A DNA stretch of 64,000 nucleotides from Protea cynaroides. Its lineage: Eukaryota > Streptophyta > Magnoliopsida > Proteales > Proteaceae. Made by a program: the position numbers and the translations under genes. The stretch covers positions 73,325,439 to 73,389,438 of the forward strand of contig CM053272.1 in assembly GCA_028583415.1 (NCBI GenBank), given 5' to 3'. Shown here piece after piece: positions 10,300-21,379 of this stretch. Each line of letters starts with the position of its first letter. The stretch's first letter is position 1. Under the pieces are notes generated by a model. The model made no database searches. It saw only the letters and a program-made list of their open reading frames with translations, and was not told the origin of the DNA.

Positions 10300-12604
10300 G
10301 CCCTCTTCCCTGGCCATTCGGTTGACTTACATTCTTTGTGTAGGCCTTTTGGGCCTTAGTAGATGTGTTGTCAGATGTAGGGCCACCGGTGATAGTCATT
10401 GCCTTCCTTCCCTCTCGTGCGGGGTCAAATCTTGGACCGTCTTCTCAGGCTGAGGTGGGCACTACGACCAATACAGGTCCGTCATCTGTAAGTTGGCTTT
10501 TAGTGATTGAACTGCTACCAATGCTGTCTTGATTCAATGTCCTTACAGGGGAATGTAGTCCTTTGGCATGACACGAATGGCATTGACAAGGTCGAAGGGA
10601 CTGTTGATGGGCTGCTCAGGGGGATCCAATACTAAGTAAGGGAAAGACGGCCTCATTTGATCCTGTCCACGATGGGCAATTCTATGGTCGGTGCGCACAA
10701 GCCGTCACCCTTTGGTATCTAATGTGTTGAGGGTTCTCCCGACCTCGTTCACCTGCTGGGGGACTGGATCGAGGGCCAGGGTAAATTGGGCTCGGATGAA
10801 GCCGACTACCCTTTGCACTGGAGTAGGCGCCCTTTCTTGTCTTCTTCATGCCTTGGGACCTCTTCTACTCATTGATCTCTGTGTCTTCTGTCGTTTCCTT
10901 CCCCTCTTCTTTCATTGTCGAATGGTTCTCATCGAGCATCAAGTCTATGCTCCATATCTGCAGCTCTTCCCATCTGTCTGTGCTGCCCCTATACGAGGGC
11001 TTCCTCTCTAGGGTGTGGAGGGAGTGCCCTTGTGTCTTCTCAAGCTACTGCTGGCACTATAGGTGCATCGCGATCCACATACTAACCGTAGTATCCCCTC
11101 CTGATGAGGTCTTCAATTTCAGCTTGTAAATACCGGCATTCGTCAGTGGTGTGTCCAATGTCATGGTGATACCAACAATACTTGTTAGGATTCTGCTTAT
11201 GGGCCTCGGTCAAAATTTTTGGTGGCCTCTAAAGGTATCCATCTTTCTCAATTAACGTGAACACGGCACCCAGTGGACGGTTAAAAGGAGTGTAATCCTC
11301 AAATCTTCTCAATATCCCCCTGGCTCACACTTCTTCCCTCCTGGACCACTTATGCTCACCGTGCTGTACAGCTTCCTTTGTCTCGTCTCCCCTTTTGCCG
11401 GTGGGGGCATGCAAGCCCTTATTGGCCTTGTAAATTTCATTTGCAAAAGCAAACTTCTCGCAGTTGCTAGGTCGGCCAGATCTTTCATAGCGATGGAGAA
11501 TCTGAGCTTTTCATCAGTGACTGCTGCCCTAAGGGTGGCGAAATGGATAGGTTCCTCGATATCCTTAACTTGAAGTACTTTTAAATTAAATCTGGCCAAG
11601 AATGCTCGCAGGGACTCCCCTGGTTGCTGTTTCATATTCATCAGATGTGCGCTCATCTTCTGTTGTACTTGGCTCCCTTGGATGTGCATGTAGAATGATT
11701 TGCTTAATGTTTGAAATCCATCGATCGACCTTGGGGGAAGGTTATTAAACCACATCCACGTGGCGCCCTTTAGGGTTAACGAAAATGCCCTGCACATGAT
11801 TGCATCTCGATTCGCATGAAGCTTCATTGCTCCCACGAAATGGTTTAGGTGTTCAATTGGGTTGGTGGACCCATCGTAGGTGTCTATGGGTGGCATGCTG
11901 AAGCGCTTGGGTAGGGGCACTCTCATAATGACGTCAGTGCGGGGGTTGTCCACTGTGCAATCCTTCTCTATCTCGGCGTTATGGTCATTCCTCTCCATAA
12001 TTTCAATCTTCTATTGGAGCTGGACCAGCTGATCTTCAATCCCTGCGGCAGTCTCCATGTGCATCGGAGCCCTTGCCCCCTCATTAGGTGGTGCAACGGC
12101 CTCTGGTGGCAGCGTGTCCGTCTTCAATGTCTTCAACCCATCGTTAGACGTTTGGGTGTGGCCCCAGCCAGTCTCTCATCAGTATCTGACCTCACTGAGT
12201 TGTGGAGCTGGTCCTGCATTCTTCTTGATGGGCGTGAGGCTCTCTTGCCTCTCCCTCGGCCTAGGGCCATTGAGGCCTACCACGCCGAGGGGGCTCTAGT
12301 GGAGGGTCATTCTGAGGGGCTGGCCAATATGGAAGAATAACCCCAACGAGGGGAATGACCCCAACCAGGGGCCCCGAGGTGGCACCCATTGGTGGGTGCT
12401 GGGCAGCCTATAGAGCTTTTGTTACTTCTTCTAATTGCTATACTATAGTGTCAAACTGCTTGTAGGTGACATAATCTGGTGGTGGGGCTCGGTCACAGCC
12501 CTTTTTCCTTTCCTCTGGTCCGATCTTCCCACTTGGCGATCGGCTTCGGGTGAGTTAAGTGGGTTAAGGTTGACCATGTGGCTTCTCGTTATTCGAGGAC
12601 TCAT
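10300..12604 (-). pseudogene. gag of Tat element 2
   Basis: Minus-strand gag. It starts at 12604 with MSPRITRSHMVNLNP, matching element 1. An acidic, Pro-rich segment with frameshifts follows (12000-12600). The core capsid domain is open from 11998 to 11309: MPPIDTYDGSTNPIEHLNHF, AFSLTLKGATWMWFNNLPPR, SIDGFQTLSKSF and QQPGESLRAFLARFN, all typical of plant gypsy Gag. Further on, near 11080-11210, DIGHTTDECRYLQAEIEDLI is the usual Tat nucleocapsid-side motif. Gag forms the cytoplasmic virus-like particle. Several stops in the C-terminal third (10300-11300) show it is not intact. Confidence 0.85.
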
Positions 12605-12654
12605 GCTCAAAGATTTCTTTCTGACGTTAATCTTCTAACTTCGAATCACTCAGC

Positions 12655-12677
12655 TGGCCCTACAGTGGGCACCAAAC
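12655..12677 (-). other. Primer-binding site, Tat element 2
   Basis: Directly next to the LTR; the minus strand starts GTTTGGTGCCCACTGTAGGG, corresponding to the GTTTGGCGCCCACCGTGGGG of element 1. One to three changes distinguish the two. Confidence 0.7.
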
Positions 12678-13165
12678 TGTTTCAATTAAATTCCGTATCT
12701 GAGGTCCATGATGCTAACGGGGCCTGCAAGAAAAGACAAGAGACAAGGGAGGGGCGGGCCTTATGGCCCTGGGTCCACTCCGATGCCAAAGTTAGGAATC
12801 TGTAAACAGTCGATGGGCCCGTGGATCCCATCCCACCTTTTACGTGGTGGGGCAAGAGAGAAATCCCGAGTTTGAAATGTTAGAGCGAGAATCCCAAGAA
12901 TGAGTAATTAATGTTTGCATACCTAAATTCTCAGGATTTGGTCTATTTATAGTGAATAGTGCTTTTTCCATAGATGCTAATTTTTTCCTTTGTAGCCTTC
13001 GAAGCCTGAATGTCCTCGTAATAGCTCAGGAATGACGTTTTCACCTTCTACCCATTTGATTAGATTTATGGGGATGATTTCTTATATCCATATAGGAATG
13101 TATATGTGGTTGATTGAGTCCAAGGTGTCACCATTTTATTGGTGACGTGGGAGATTTCCCCAACA
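12678..13165 (-). repeat. 5' LTR of Tat element 2
   Basis: 488 bp LTR, TG at 12678 to CA at 13165 on the plus strand, related along its whole length to 1501-1938. A TATA box (TATAAATA, minus strand) lies at 12944-12951. The neighbouring ACAAG (13166-13170) is the presumed target duplication; its partner lies outside the window. Confidence 0.85.
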
Positions 13166-13298
13166 ACAAGCACAACCCTCGACATGATCCCTCAATAGAA
13201 CCCCACCAAGAGAAGTGCCTTCATCATCAATAGGATCCATAGATGCATCAGCAGAAGAGGTACCTACAACCAAAGCTAAAAAAATTTTGATATCAAGG
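13166..13298 (-). other. Internal 5' end of LTR element Y
   Basis: Short segment between the Tat LTR and the next LTR. Bases 13284-13298 on the minus strand resemble a decayed initiator-Met primer site (TTGATATCAAAAT against TTGGTATCAGAGC). The rest can be read in one minus-strand frame as an acidic stretch (SSADASMDPIDDEGTSLGG) that could be an N-terminal gag region. Tat element 2 cut the element here. Confidence 0.45.
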
Positions 13299-15954
13299 TG
13301 TAAGCTCCCATCCCAACTCAGCGAGAAGTCAAGTATCCAAATGCAATCATATGCAATAATTTAATGAATGCAGTACAGAAGCAAATAAACAAGCAATTAT
13401 GAGTGGCAATCATAAGTGTATACAATCATGGTCAGCCTATACCCTAGCTTAATCGACCATCATTGATCTCGAATCACACTCAGACAATCAATGACACCGC
13501 TGACCTGAGCACATCCTCGATGGCCAGTGGATCCTCATAAGGTGAACGGTCATTGATCTCGAGGCACACAGACAATCAATGATACGCTTGATCCCGAGAT
13601 GAATCCACATGAATCAACGACTCGTTCACCCTTTTTGTCAAAGTATAAGTCATCTGACCAAGTTGATGTAGCATACAAGAGAATATAATAAATGGGGCTA
13701 CACCTAAGCAAAGATCCCCATTCTACTCTAATGGAGTGACCATGCCCCCACTATGGTTTAGCCGGGCATATGGCCATGTATCGTACTCCCCTATGCCACA
13801 CAATCATATACCCCACAACACAATCATATCCAAATAAATCAATCAATATGGCATGTGCACGCAGTAAGTAAAACTATAGTCCAACAGGAATCTCCATTCC
13901 ACTCCCATGGACTGACCGTGTCTCCACTAGAGCATAGAGTGCCAAAATGGCATGTGTATTGTACTCCCATACTCTACACATTTATCATACATGGTCTCAA
14001 TAAAGATTGGACCCAGCAGAGAACCCTGATCCCCACTCCCATGGTTTGTCGTGCCTCCACTAAGGTACAGTCATTCCCAACGTGATTCATGAGGTCACTC
14101 ATTACATGAATCACCATACATGGGTGACATTCCAACAGAGAAACCCGGATCCCCACTTCCATGGATCACCATGTTTCTATTAGGATACCGGTACACTAGC
14201 ATGGTACACATGCCTGTACTCCCATACGTAACATACACCATCATACATGGTTATCATACACCATCATACATGGTAAAGCACACAATAACTTCAATAACTA
14301 TCTCCTTGCAAAGATCCTGGATCCCCACTCCCATGGTTCACCGTGCCTCTACCAAGGTAACAACAACTATCAACATACATAATTATAGTTATATGCAAAT
14401 GCATGAACAGTTATATACATTTCATTGGATGACATGTTATAAGAGAAAATCAACAATAAACACAAAACAAACACATGCTCAAATTGTACATAACCCGACC
14501 CCTCACTTATAGACACCAACGATGCTATTGAACCTTTAACCAGGCAGAAGGCTCCGTCTACTACCCATGGTGTTTTACCTAATTTAATTTAGTAAGCTTC
14601 ATTAGGTTAGTAAACATCTTTTAAACCAGCATAGACAAGTCCTAGAATCCATGCATGGGTCCCAAGATAAGCCAAGAACCAAAAGGTGGGTCTTTCTAAC
14701 CATTCCAAATCTTATAAGTCAATATAGACTAAACCGGCAGATAGAACCAGTTGATTGTTCCATAGGTACGTAGTGCCGGTTAACACTTAGTCATTTCTTA
14801 CGTATACTGAATCAGATGATTGACTACCTACTAGGTCATCTGCTTCATATAGTATTACAATAGTGAGGTTTCAGAAGGTTTTTCGGAAGCTTTATTGGGT
14901 AATACATCATCAAACATTGCCTCCTGTTCCTGCCTTAGGTTCATGCGATCGGTTCGTGCGGTTGATTCATGTGACCAGTTCGATGCCATCGATTTCGTGA
15001 CACCTATTCTGTGCCACCCGTTCTCTGACACCGGTTTTGTGCCACCAGTTTTGTGACCCTATTGGTTCAGTGACACCGATTCCATGGCACTGGTTTTGTC
15101 CCAGAATCCAAGCACGAACCAAAGAAGTTCTCCTTTTTTGGAGAAGGTTTCCTACCATGGTTTTCTTCATTTTAAATGATGGGAAACACTCTTCTACCAT
15201 TATTACCCATAATGGGAGTCGTTTAAACCTCATTGATGTCTCCATTCATGGAGGGAATGATAACCTAGGTTTTCTAGGTTAAGCTTGGTCTCCATTAATG
15301 GGGATTTGATTCCTACTGATTTTACCTTCATTTAGTTAATGGATTATCTTCCCACCGATTATACATTCAATGGGAACCATTTATGGTTCCATTGACTCCA
15401 TTCATGCAGTTAGGTTCATAACCTAGCCTTCTAGGGTTTATATCGGTCTCCATTAATGGAGACCAATAATGGTAGATAACCACCATGAGTCTTGCTTTTG
15501 ATCACCAAGAAAGAGGGGAAGTTGGTGTACTAACCTCCGATGGATGCTCCAATGCTAAGGTTTGAGCTTGGAGTTCTAAGTTCTTCCTCCTTTCTTCTCC
15601 CACTCTCACTCTCCCATGGTTCCAAATGGAAGGAAAGGAGGTTGGGTCCTCCTTTTTATAGAACCCATGGAGAGAGAAAAAGCCCAATCTCGGGTTCAAC
15701 CGGTTGCAGTCAAGCTGATCAACGTTCATCCTGTTATGCCTCTGGTTGGGCTTAAAAATAGTTTTAGGCCTAGTTTGGTAGGAGGCTTTCTAGGTTTCTT
15801 GGACATCATTCCCACATGTCCTACCATCTCTAAGTGATCCAAGAAGTCGACTTGAAATCATATGGAGGGTCAAAAGTCATGGTGCCAAGTGTTGGCACAG
15901 TAAGACCCGATACAGAGAGATTTGAGATGTGAGGATTTCAGAGTGGGTCTTACA
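13299..15954 (-). repeat. LTR of element Y (Tekay-like, second family)
   Basis: 2,656 bp segment bounded by TGTAAG at 13299 and CTTACA at 15954. It has the length and composition of a Tekay-type LTR but its sequence is unlike the LTRs elsewhere in this window, except at the terminal bases. It contains a set of imperfect tandem repeats (13690-14350) and, near 15000-15065, a run of short CACCGGTTTTGTG-like repeats that create overlapping frames on both strands. I take it as the 5' LTR of a minus-strand element because of the primer-site-like sequence at its left edge. No matching short direct repeat flanks it in the window. Confidence 0.6.
13690..14350. repeat. Imperfect tandem repeats inside LTR Y
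   Basis: Five diverged units, each with a GATCCCCACTCCCATGG core followed by a CACCGTGCCTCCACTA-like block: near 13700, 13890, 14025, 14145 and 14310. Spacing is irregular (about 120-190 bp). Noncoding. Confidence 0.7.
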
Positions 15955-16706
15955 GTCATACTTCAGATTTGTCTTTTAATATGAATTCCTTCTGAGTCGA
16001 TTCTTTGACACAATAATGGGATTCATCTTAATGTCATTCTATGGACATTATACATCATTTAACTCATTCAATTTAATCCTAACCATTGTAATGTTATTAC
16101 GAATTTATATTCGAGATATCAGATTCAAAGCATGGGGTTGATCCGATCTCCTTTACAGTATGAACTCCAAACCAAAACCTACTGTAACCTAACCTTCTAT
16201 AAGGACAAGGTACTTACCGTAGATCCTTGCTGTTGTAGGTTGTTGAAGTTTCAACGGTAATTCTTCCTTCTACAAAATCTCTTGTCGTTCTATAGAGCTG
16301 CTCCTTCTTTCTTCAAATTTCCGTCCTCTCCAAGCCTTTTTCTCCTTCTCCTCCTCTCTTTCTCTAAATTCTAGGGTTTGGAAAAGAACAAAAAGAGTGA
16401 GAGAAGGTAGAGGGATGTCCTTTATATAGAGAGAAAGTCTCCATATAAAGTCTTTTCTAATTTAGGAGAGTGACCTGTTTAAATTAGGAAACCTTCCTAA
16501 ACAGGGAGTCTATCTCTTGGCTTGACCGGTCGACTCACCGGTCACAAAGTATGAGGACCAAACAACCTATGAATGACTAGTTTCTCTTACTTGGCTTGGT
16601 GGTCTGGTGTCATCTGGCTAGTTCGTCTGACTGGGTTATGATGGGAAGACCTAACACGACACAAGAACGTAAGGTTAGACTAGGTTTGTGGAGTGCGGGT
16701 CTTACA
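15955..16706 (-). repeat. Old Tekay LTR, right-hand part
   Basis: Matches 43205-43975 of the LTR of Tekay element A over its full length (for instance the block ATGTTATTACGAATTTATAT and the GACAAGGTACTTAC block); I estimate high-80s percent identity by eye. It ends GGGTCTTACA at 16706 and is followed by CACTG, the same five bases that precede LTR A at 41746. Its left part is cut off by LTR Y. Confidence 0.85.
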
Positions 16707-16709
16707 CAC

Positions 16710-16994
16710 TGCTTCCTAGATTCCTCTAATGGCCGCTCGCATCTCCGCAATATATTTTGAAGCTATGCCAATGTTCTCTGCAAAAGCAAAAATCACTAAC
16801 GCCTTGCCAATCCTGATCACCTCACCTGCACCAGCTTGTCCTGGGTTTTCAAGGTTGCACCCATCTGTATTTACTTTGCACCGCCCAAGTGGTGGTGCTC
16901 TCCAAACCAGCTCTATTACCTCTTGTAGGTTGCTTATTGTATTCTGTAGTTTAAATAACCTACGTACTCTCAAGTCATCCACGGTCTGCACCAC
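16710..16994 (-). pseudogene. RNase H domain, N-terminal half (LINE)
   Basis: Minus-strand frame with PPLGRCKVNTDGCNLENPGQ (catalytic Asp in NTDG), AGAGEVIRIG, then IASKYIAEMRAAIRG holding the catalytic Glu (AEMRA). A stop occurs soon after and the domain is cut by the LTR at 16706. This is the plant-LINE RNase H that ends ORF2. Confidence 0.85.
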
Positions 16995-17599
16995 CCATAG
17001 TGTTCTAATTGAGAGATCCCGACAAGTCCTTTTGATTCTTTCCCAAATATCATTGGGCCTTATGGTTGTATTTCAGAAAACAAGCTGGTTTTGACAATAC
17101 CATATGCACTAAATTGTTAGGAAAAAAATCCCCTTCCATACTACCTTCATGGGTACCACCATTGCCTTTTTAATCCACCATGATAACATCATATCCACAT
17201 TGTCAAACACTAATATGATGACTCCAAACGCCCTCCCTATTTCTGTCCAAGTCAACATTACCGTATCATAATCATAAAAAAAGGTGGTAGAAGCTTTCCC
17301 CTTTCACTTTACATAAAGGATAGCGTGATGCTAAAGACACCCCCTTTTTTGCAAGCAATCATCAGAAGGTAATCTCTTCAAGTGCCATCTCCACACGAAC
17401 CATGAAAGTGAAGGGGTCAAGGCTTTATTCCAAACCATTGCCGACCAAGAGGGTATTGGTTTTTTAACTCTAATCAGTTCCTAGGCTGACTTCACTGTAA
17501 ATATTCCCGACTTATCCCCTGTCCAAACCATGGTATCACTGAACCCCATGTTAAGAGGAATTGTTACAGCATCATTAAAACATTAAAACATTCCTTTAG

Positions 17600-18640
17600 A
17601 GCTGGAGAGCTAACCCTTGGCCAATTCCAACCACCATATATGTTCAATAAATCTCACCAGTGTGTTCTCTGAATTCCCCATAAACTGCATCTCAAGATTT
17701 AATTTATCCTTTAGGGAGAAATCCCCTAACCACTTGTCATGCCACAAAGTTTATCTGCTACCATTTCCTATAATCCATCTGCAGTGTTTTAAGGTCCAAT
17801 TCAAACCGTTCTTAAACTCATCCATACAGGAGAAACTTCTTAAGCAAAGAAACAGAAATGGCCATTCTAGAGTATCATATGCTTTTTGTACATCTAATTT
17901 CAGAGCCACACAACCCTTCCTTGTCTTTTGATTCATCAAAGACACCAACTCTGAAGCCATTCCAATATTTTCATGGATCGATCTTCCTTTGACAAAAGCT
18001 CCCTACTCTTCGGATATAAACTTTGCCACAAAACTTCCCACACAATTTGTAGCATTTTCGGGATGACTTTATAAATGAAGTTCCCAACACAAATAGGATG
18101 AAAATCAAACAACTTTAAAGCACCTTCTTTCTTTGGTATGAGAGCAATATAGTTATTGTTAACTCCTTTCGCCATTCCTCCCAATGTAAAAAAAAGACAT
18201 CATCACTGCACAGACCTTCCTACCAACAATGTCCCAGCAATGGCAAAAAAACTTACTCGAGAAACCATTAGGACCCGGCAAACTATCCTATTTCATCAGA
18301 AAGATAGTTTTCTTTATTTCCTCATCAGAGGGAGAACAATCAAGAAATAAATTATCTTCAATAGTAGCAATATTTGGTGTGACGTCCAAATACCAGTCAT
18401 GTGTGACACTACCTTTATTCTTCTGGAAATTTTCATAGAACCCCATAACATAGTTCTTTATCTCCTCTTGATCTCCATCATATTACCGTCTTCTGTCTGC
18501 AGCATCCAAATTAGGTTTTTATTTTTCCTCCCTTTCACATAAGCATAGAAGAACCTTGAATTTTGGTCCCCACACTTCAGCCAAGTTACTCTTCCTTTCT
18601 CTGCCCACAGTGTTTCCTGTAATTTACACACTTCATCATA
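17600..18640 (-). pseudogene. LINE reverse transcriptase, minus strand
   Basis: Readable blocks: GVNNNYIALIPKKEGALKLF (18160-18110) with the following HPICVGNFIYKV, and ASELVSLMNQKTRKGCVALK, LDVQKAYDTLEWPFLFLCL (17950-17870), the usual KVDMSKAYDR-like palm region. Stops and frame changes separate them. The FADD motif is not cleanly readable. The sequence belongs to the same LINE family as 33163-37000 on the plus strand. Confidence 0.8.
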
Positions 18641-18849
18641 GTTCTGGATGGCTTGAGTTTCAAGTTGCTCTAGACTTTCATTGCAACCAACAACCTACAT
18701 AGATTCCTGGATCTCTTCTAACTCAAACTTTGCTTATACAACAGCTTTATCAATCTAAGGAAATACCTCACGAGACCATACTTATAGTCATGCTTTCAAA
18801 GATTTCAATTTACTTATCAACCCAAAAAAGGGTCTCCCCACAACACAAG

Positions 18850-19370
18850 GCTCCCAAACCTCCTTTACAACATCATTAAAACTCTCATGTTCCATCCAGA
18901 AACGTTGGATACGAAACAGAGCATTTCTTGGCCTAGGAATATTAGAATAAGTAACCAAAAGTGGAGTATGATCAGACCCATACCTTGGTAAAACCTATTA
19001 GAACATCTAACTATACCTATCAAGCCAAAGATCATTCACCAGATTTCTATCCAGAATAGCCTGCACTATGCCCACCACCCTCTTATTTGTCCAAGTGAAC
19101 TTTAAACCATTTGCAGGTACTTCCAACAGATTTTGAGAAGTAATAAACACTTCAAATTCATCTGTTGTCACCACTGAGAAAACCCCATGACCTGTTTTCT
19201 CATGAGCAAATCTACAAACATTAAAATCTCTCCTCACAAGCCATGGAATTTGTGGTGCTGCCAATGACCCCAATTCTAACCATAGATCTCACCTTTCAAT
19301 CTTAGTATTTTTCACATGAATAAAAGCACATAGATGTGTCTGATTCTTCACTAAAAACTCTACAGTTATT
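18850..19370 (-). pseudogene. LINE endonuclease, C-terminal part
   Basis: Minus strand 19273-19007: LGSLAAPQIPWLVRRDFNVC (Asp-Phe-Asn of the APE-type endonuclease; the usual GGDFN is RRDFN here), LEVPANGLKFTWTNKR and AILDRNLVNDLWLD. Both blocks are matched by the plus-strand LINE near 33680-33780. Truncated at its N-terminus and frameshifted later. Confidence 0.8.
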
Positions 19371-19400
19371 GTTGTTTAGAAGACAACACAGTCGGAAAAT

Positions 19401-20986
19401 GATATTTAACATCGTTTGAACCGAAACGCCGCAAAAAACATTTCTTATGCTGTCTTAAAATTAAAACACCGCAAATGTTTTATCTTCTTCTTTCTTTCCA
19501 TTCCTTTTCTTTCTTTCTTTATTTTCTTCTCAAAAAAATTATATTTAACGGTGTTTCAACCAAAACAAAAAACATGACCGATTCTAAACGTCGTAAACAT
19601 TTTATTTTTTTCTTTCCTTGTTTTCTATCTTTTTTTATTTATTTTCATTTCAAGAAATTGACTTTTAAAGATCTTTCGTCATAGATGCTGCATAAAAGCA
19701 TGACTTTTTATGGCGTATTTAAAACAACACAAATGTTTTATCTTCTTCTTTCTTTCTTTTATTTTTCTTCCTTACTTTTTTTCTTTTCTTCTTTTCTTTC
19801 TTTCATTATTTTCTTTTCAAAAAATTGACGTTTAACAGTGTGTCATGCAAAACGCCACAAAAAATAGACTTATTGCGGCCTTTATTTTAAAACATCATAA
19901 ATGAACAATCTTTTTCTTTCTTCCCATTCCTTTTCTACCTTCCTTTTCTTTCTTTCCTTATTTTGTTTCTTTTTTTTATTTTCCTTTCAAAAAATTGATA
20001 TTTAATGATGTTTATACAAAGAATAAATTTCAGCTACCACCCAAAATAGTTTTAAAACATCACCTACCACCCACAACTTTCCAAAAAATCAGCTACCACC
20101 CAAATGTTTACCACCGTTAATCAAATAGATCCACTCCGTTAAATGAATCCGTTAGTTGCTGATGTCATCTAAAATCGATTTTAAAATAGACAATAATACC
20201 CTGAAGAAAATATTGAAAGACAATTTTACCCTCCTTTACAACTCTTGAAATGGTAGGAAAAAAAAAACTCGAACTCAATTTTGTTGGTTCATCCCTCATC
20301 TTCAACCTCCCTCGATATACGTTTCAAACAACGAAGGAGAAGAAAGAGGGGAGAACGATGAAGGAGAAGAAAGAAGGGAGAATGAAAATGTGAAGGGTTA
20401 TAATAGTCTTTTTATTAGTTTTTAAAAATTTTCAATTAAAAAGAAAAAGGGTAAAAATATCTATTTTAAAATCGATTTAGATGACATCAGCAACTAATGG
20501 ATTCATTTAACGAAGTGGATCTATTTGATTAACGGTGGTAAACGTTTGGGCGGTAGCTGATGTTTTTTGAAAGTTGTGGGTGGTAGGTGATGTTTTAAAA
20601 CTATTTTGGGTGGTAGCTGAAATTTATCCGTATAAAAAAAGTCATAGAAAACATGACTTCTTGTGGCGTTTAATTTAAAACAGCGTAGACTTTTTATCTT
20701 TTTCTCTCCTCTCTTTTCTTTTCTTTCTTCTTTATTTTCTTTATATATTTTTGGAAATTTGATTTTAATGGCGTTTCAACACAAACACCGCAAAAAATGA
20801 GTTATTGTGGCATTCATTTTAAAACATCACAAAAGTATCTTCTTCTTTTTTCATTTCATTTTCTTCTTTCTTTTTCTTTTCTTCATTATTTCTTTCCACT
20901 CTTTGTGTAATATCTTTTTGAAATATTGACATTTGATATCGTTTCCTCCAAAATGTTGCAATAAACACGAGTTATTGCCCCGATTA
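19401..20986. repeat. Pyrimidine-rich satellite array, first part
   Basis: Direct tandem repeats of ~120-170 bp (mean about 155). Each monomer consists of a TTGACATTTAACGGCGTTTC-like start, an AACGCCGCAAAAAACATGAC-like block, a TTTAAAACACCGCAAATG-like block and a long TTCTTTCTTTCC tract. Interrupted by the fold-back element at 20023-20627 and by the LINE at 20987. Bases 20973-20986 are the left copy of the LINE target duplication. The whole block corresponds to 38860-39790. Open frames inside it are Phe/Leu/Ser-rich chance frames. Confidence 0.9.
20023..20627. mobile_element. 605 bp fold-back MITE
   Basis: Terminal inverted repeats of about 168 bp (20023-20190 against 20460-20627), starting ATAAATTTCAGCTACCACCC, enclosing a ~270 bp AT-rich, purine-rich centre. 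No coding capacity. Comparison with the uninterrupted satellite copy near 39455-39485 shows the insertion point between ACAAAGA and CCGTATAAA, but no obvious target duplication. Type is probably a non-autonomous Mutator- or fold-back-like element. Confidence 0.85.
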
Positions 20987-21379
20987 GGTGCTAGTGATTT
21001 GGCTGCAAGGGTTTAGAGAGAGAGATGCTCTAGTAAATTCAAGTTCTAGTAAGAGAAAGTATTGCTCATGATTAACTTGGGTTCTGTTGAAGCTCGGCTA
21101 GGAGATGGCCGGCGGCTAGTTACCATCGGTTCCTGAGGCAAATAGGGGTTATCGGGGGAAAGGTTATGGTAGGGGGATGGACTGCCGATTGGTTTCAGGC
21201 AGGTGATGAAATCCGAGACCAGGTTATCTGAAGGTTTTGCTAGAACTTCCATTGGTTTACGTGACAGTTCTGATAGAACTGTGTCGGTCTCCAATAGGGT
21301 ACTGATATCTGCTAGTGTTTGTTTTGAATACCCTACTAGGGTTTTTTAAAGCCCGATCATAATTGGAGAGAAGGAGAAA

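Larger units (their letters stand above)
3017..13165 (-). mobile_element. Tat-lineage Ty3/gypsy element 2 with antisense ORF
   Basis: Minus-strand element: 5' LTR 12678-13165, primer site, gag, protease, RT, RNase H, integrase (down to ~6500), then a 3' region with a 72 bp minisatellite, an antisense gene-like ORF (3414-5430) and a 162 bp tandem repeat. The 3' LTR is not present; it lies beyond the Tekay LTR inserted at 3016/3017. The order (pol followed by an antisense extra ORF before the 3' LTR) is that described for Grande-type Tat elements. Frameshifts and stops occur in every gene, so it is not autonomous. 5627-5939 and 6366-6500 are AT-rich and hold nothing I recognise. Confidence 0.85.
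16707..19400 (-). mobile_element. L1-type LINE, minus strand, 5'-truncated, 3' part missing
   Basis: Minus-strand non-LTR retrotransposon. From right to left: second half of the endonuclease (19370-18850), RT (about 18640-17600) and the first half of the terminal RNase H domain (16994-16710). It is interrupted at 16706/16707 by an LTR. The 5' side starts inside the endonuclease, a usual result of incomplete reverse transcription. Many stops. The satellite resumes at about 19401. Its missing 3' end looks exactly like the fragment at 41283-41745. Confidence 0.85.

Noticed and set aside
1500..13165. LTRs 1501-1938 and 12678-13165 as the two LTRs of one element
   Set aside because: The left LTR has its own primer site and gag start on its left side and a Tekay LTR on its right, so it is the 5' LTR of a separate element of the same family.
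14120..14512. 130-codon ORF in LTR Y
   Set aside because: Lies in the tandem-repeat part of an LTR, with no recognisable domain.
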